A model generated the notes under the pieces. It was not told the origin of the DNA. It was given only the letters and a program-made list of their open reading frames with translations, and made no database searches. Source: Vibrio sp. RE88 (GTDB lineage: Bacteria; Pseudomonadota; Gammaproteobacteria; Enterobacterales; Vibrionaceae). From it: 64,000 nucleotides of DNA. Location of the stretch: NCBI RefSeq assembly GCF_013113835.1, contig NZ_VTYQ01000002.1, positions 186,001 to 250,000 on the forward strand. The letters run 5' to 3'. Shown here piece by piece: positions 62,867 through 64,000 of the stretch. How positions within the stretch are numbered: the stretch's first letter is position 1; each line of letters starts with the position of its first letter. The position numbers and the translations under genes were made by a program.

Positions 62867-64000
62867 ATGACCAAAATGCGCAACGTCCTTTTAGGTGCCG
62901 TGATCGCGAGCATTAGCTCGTTCGGTTACGCCAAAGTTATCGAAACGACCAGTTTGGTCGGTTTTGGTGAGGCTAAATACCCAAACAACTTTACTCATTT
63001 TGATTACGTAAACCCAGATGCCCCAAAGTTTGGCAAAATTACTTATGGTCGGGTCGGGACGTACGATAACTTTAACCGATTTGCCTCCAGAGGTGTCGCC
63101 GCTGCTGCAACAGGGGAGTTGTATGACACGCTCATGTTTTCTCCCAGTGATGAAATCGATGCTTACTACCCTCTGATCGCAGAGAGAGTGAGATATTCGG
63201 ACGACTATACCTGGCTTGAAATGGACATTAATCCTAAGGCACGTTTTCACGATGGTGAGCCAATAACTGCGCACGATGTGGCTTTCACGTTCGATAAATT
63301 CATGACGGAAGGTGTACCGCAGTATCGCGTTTACTACAAAGATATTAAGTCGGTAACGGCCAAGGACGATCTGACGGTCCGCATTGAAATGGCAACACCT
63401 AATCGCGAAAAGATGTTCAGCTTTGCTCAATCTACCCGTGTGTTGCCGGAACACTTTTGGAAAGACAAGAAATTTTCAGAACCTCTTTCTACGCCTCCAG
63501 TTGGCAGCTCAGCGTATAAAATTGCCGATTATAAATCTGGCCAGAGCGTGACTTATTCATTGGTTGATGACTATTGGGCGAAAGATCTACCGGTAAACGT
63601 CGGTCGTAATAATTTCAAGGAAGTGCAATACGACTACTACCGGGATGACACTGTAATGTTGGAAGCTTTCAAAGCAGGTGAATTTGATTTTCGTTTGGAA
63701 ACCTCGGCGAAGTTCTGGGCAAATTCGTACACGGGTGTGAACTTTGATAAAGGTTACATCACCAAACAGGAAATCCCTCATCAAAAACCAGAAAACACAC
63801 AAGCTTTTGTATTCAATACGCAAAGTGATGTATTTAAAGATGCCAGAGTCCGTGAGGCGCTGACCTATGCGATGGACTTTGAGTGGATGAACAAGAATAT
63901 GTTCTACGGTCAGTACACTCGAACACGTAGTTACTTCCAGAATACCGACTATGAAGCGAAGGGCGTACCGAGCGCTCAGGAGTTGAAGGTTTTAGAGCCG
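62867..64000 (+). CDS. yejA: YejA-type ABC substrate-binding protein (partial)
   Basis: An open frame of 378 codons from ATG 62867 (site gaggaaac) that continues past the window end. It has a signal peptide (MRNVLLGAVIASISSFGYA, from an inner Met) and the SBP family 5 layout of YejA: GYVNPDAPKFGKI-like DYVNPDAPKFGKITYG, FHDGEPITAHDVAFTF, then QAFVFNTQSDVFKDARVREAL. It binds peptides or microcin C-like compounds for import. The matching permeases are expected further right; the YejF-type ATPase lies at 53409. Confidence 0.88.
   Translation, partial: MTKMRNVLLGAVIASISSFGYAKVIETTSLVGFGEAKYPNNFTHFDYVNPDAPKFGKITYGRVGTYDNFNRFASRGVAAAATGELYDTLMFSPSDEIDAYYPLIAERVRYSDDYTWLEMDINPKARFHDGEPITAHDVAFTFDKFMTEGVPQYRVYYKDIKSVTAKDDLTVRIEMATPNREKMFSFAQSTRVLPEHFWKDKKFSEPLSTPPVGSSAYKIADYKSGQSVTYSLVDDYWAKDLPVNVGRNNFKEVQYDYYRDDTVMLEAFKAGEFDFRLETSAKFWANSYTGVNFDKGYITKQEIPHQKPENTQAFVFNTQSDVFKDARVREALTYAMDFEWMNKNMFYGQYTRTRSYFQNTDYEAKGVPSAQELKVLEP

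Noticed and set aside
62891..63823. Leftward frames at the right end
   Set aside because: They are shadows of the open YejA-type frame, which continues past the window and so has no stop within it.

Overview
The window is a piece of a Vibrio chromosome (harveyi/parahaemolyticus-like; inferred from the betIBA-proXWV order, the lldP-lldD pair and the many small secreted proteins). It has two parts: an integrated phage-like element with its border cargo (about 1-34.7 kb) and ordinary chromosomal genes (about 34.9-64 kb).

Element, 1-32.4 kb. A P2/K139-type tyrosine integrase lies at the left edge. The right junction is in guaC: only the last ~84 codons of GMP reductase remain at 32382-32633. The virion genes are a mosaic of a P2-type head (portal Q and terminase P leftward; scaffold O, capsid N, completion L, R, S, and terminase small subunit M rightward) and a Mu-type tail (gp38, sheath, tube, gp41 with a -1 frameshift, tape measure; gp43-gp48 and fibre). 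The Mu-type tail series is interrupted: gp38-gp42 lie at 22.6-27.3 kb and gp43-gp48 at 7.1-11.8 kb. In the circular form, the integrase, attachment and cargo module therefore sits between tape measure and gp43. A holin/SAR-endolysin/spanin cassette is at 13.9-15.2 kb. I found no replication initiator, CI repressor or Cox. Instead there are two perfect LexA boxes, one before int and one before a small operon encoding a 72-residue protein, the late activator Ogr and a 119-residue protein that looks like a catalytically dead copy of the terminase ATPase core. A C4-type antisense RNA, an Ash-like leader and a KilA-N protein lie at the right end.

The element shows lesions: an in-frame amber codon in terminase, frameshifts in gp45 and L, and loss of the lipidation cysteine in Rz1. 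A remnant of a related prophage outside guaC still carries that cysteine.

Cargo and border, 27.4-34.7 kb. A lipoprotein lipase, a spondin-domain lipoprotein, other lipoproteins and a family of small secreted proteins with cysteine pairs are interleaved with three copies of a phage gene end (two with the same terminator) and two copies of a 77-bp att-arm-like repeat. This suggests serial integration at one site.

Chromosome, 34.9-64 kb. It carries a secreted subtilisin-like protease, an unknown 406-residue protein, an amino-acid-type solute-binding protein, the osmoprotectant module betI-betB-betA-proX-proW-proV behind a perfect BetI-type palindrome, an alpha/beta hydrolase, a glycine-zipper lipoprotein, a PhzF protein, L-lactate permease and dehydrogenase with a divergent LysR regulator, a YejF-type double ATPase, a Lon-like protease, D-lactate dehydrogenase, a chemoreceptor, a NUDIX hydrolase, a probable globin-coupled protein with a degenerate GGDEF domain, and the start of a YejA-type binding protein. 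No tRNA, rRNA, CRISPR array or insertion sequence was seen.
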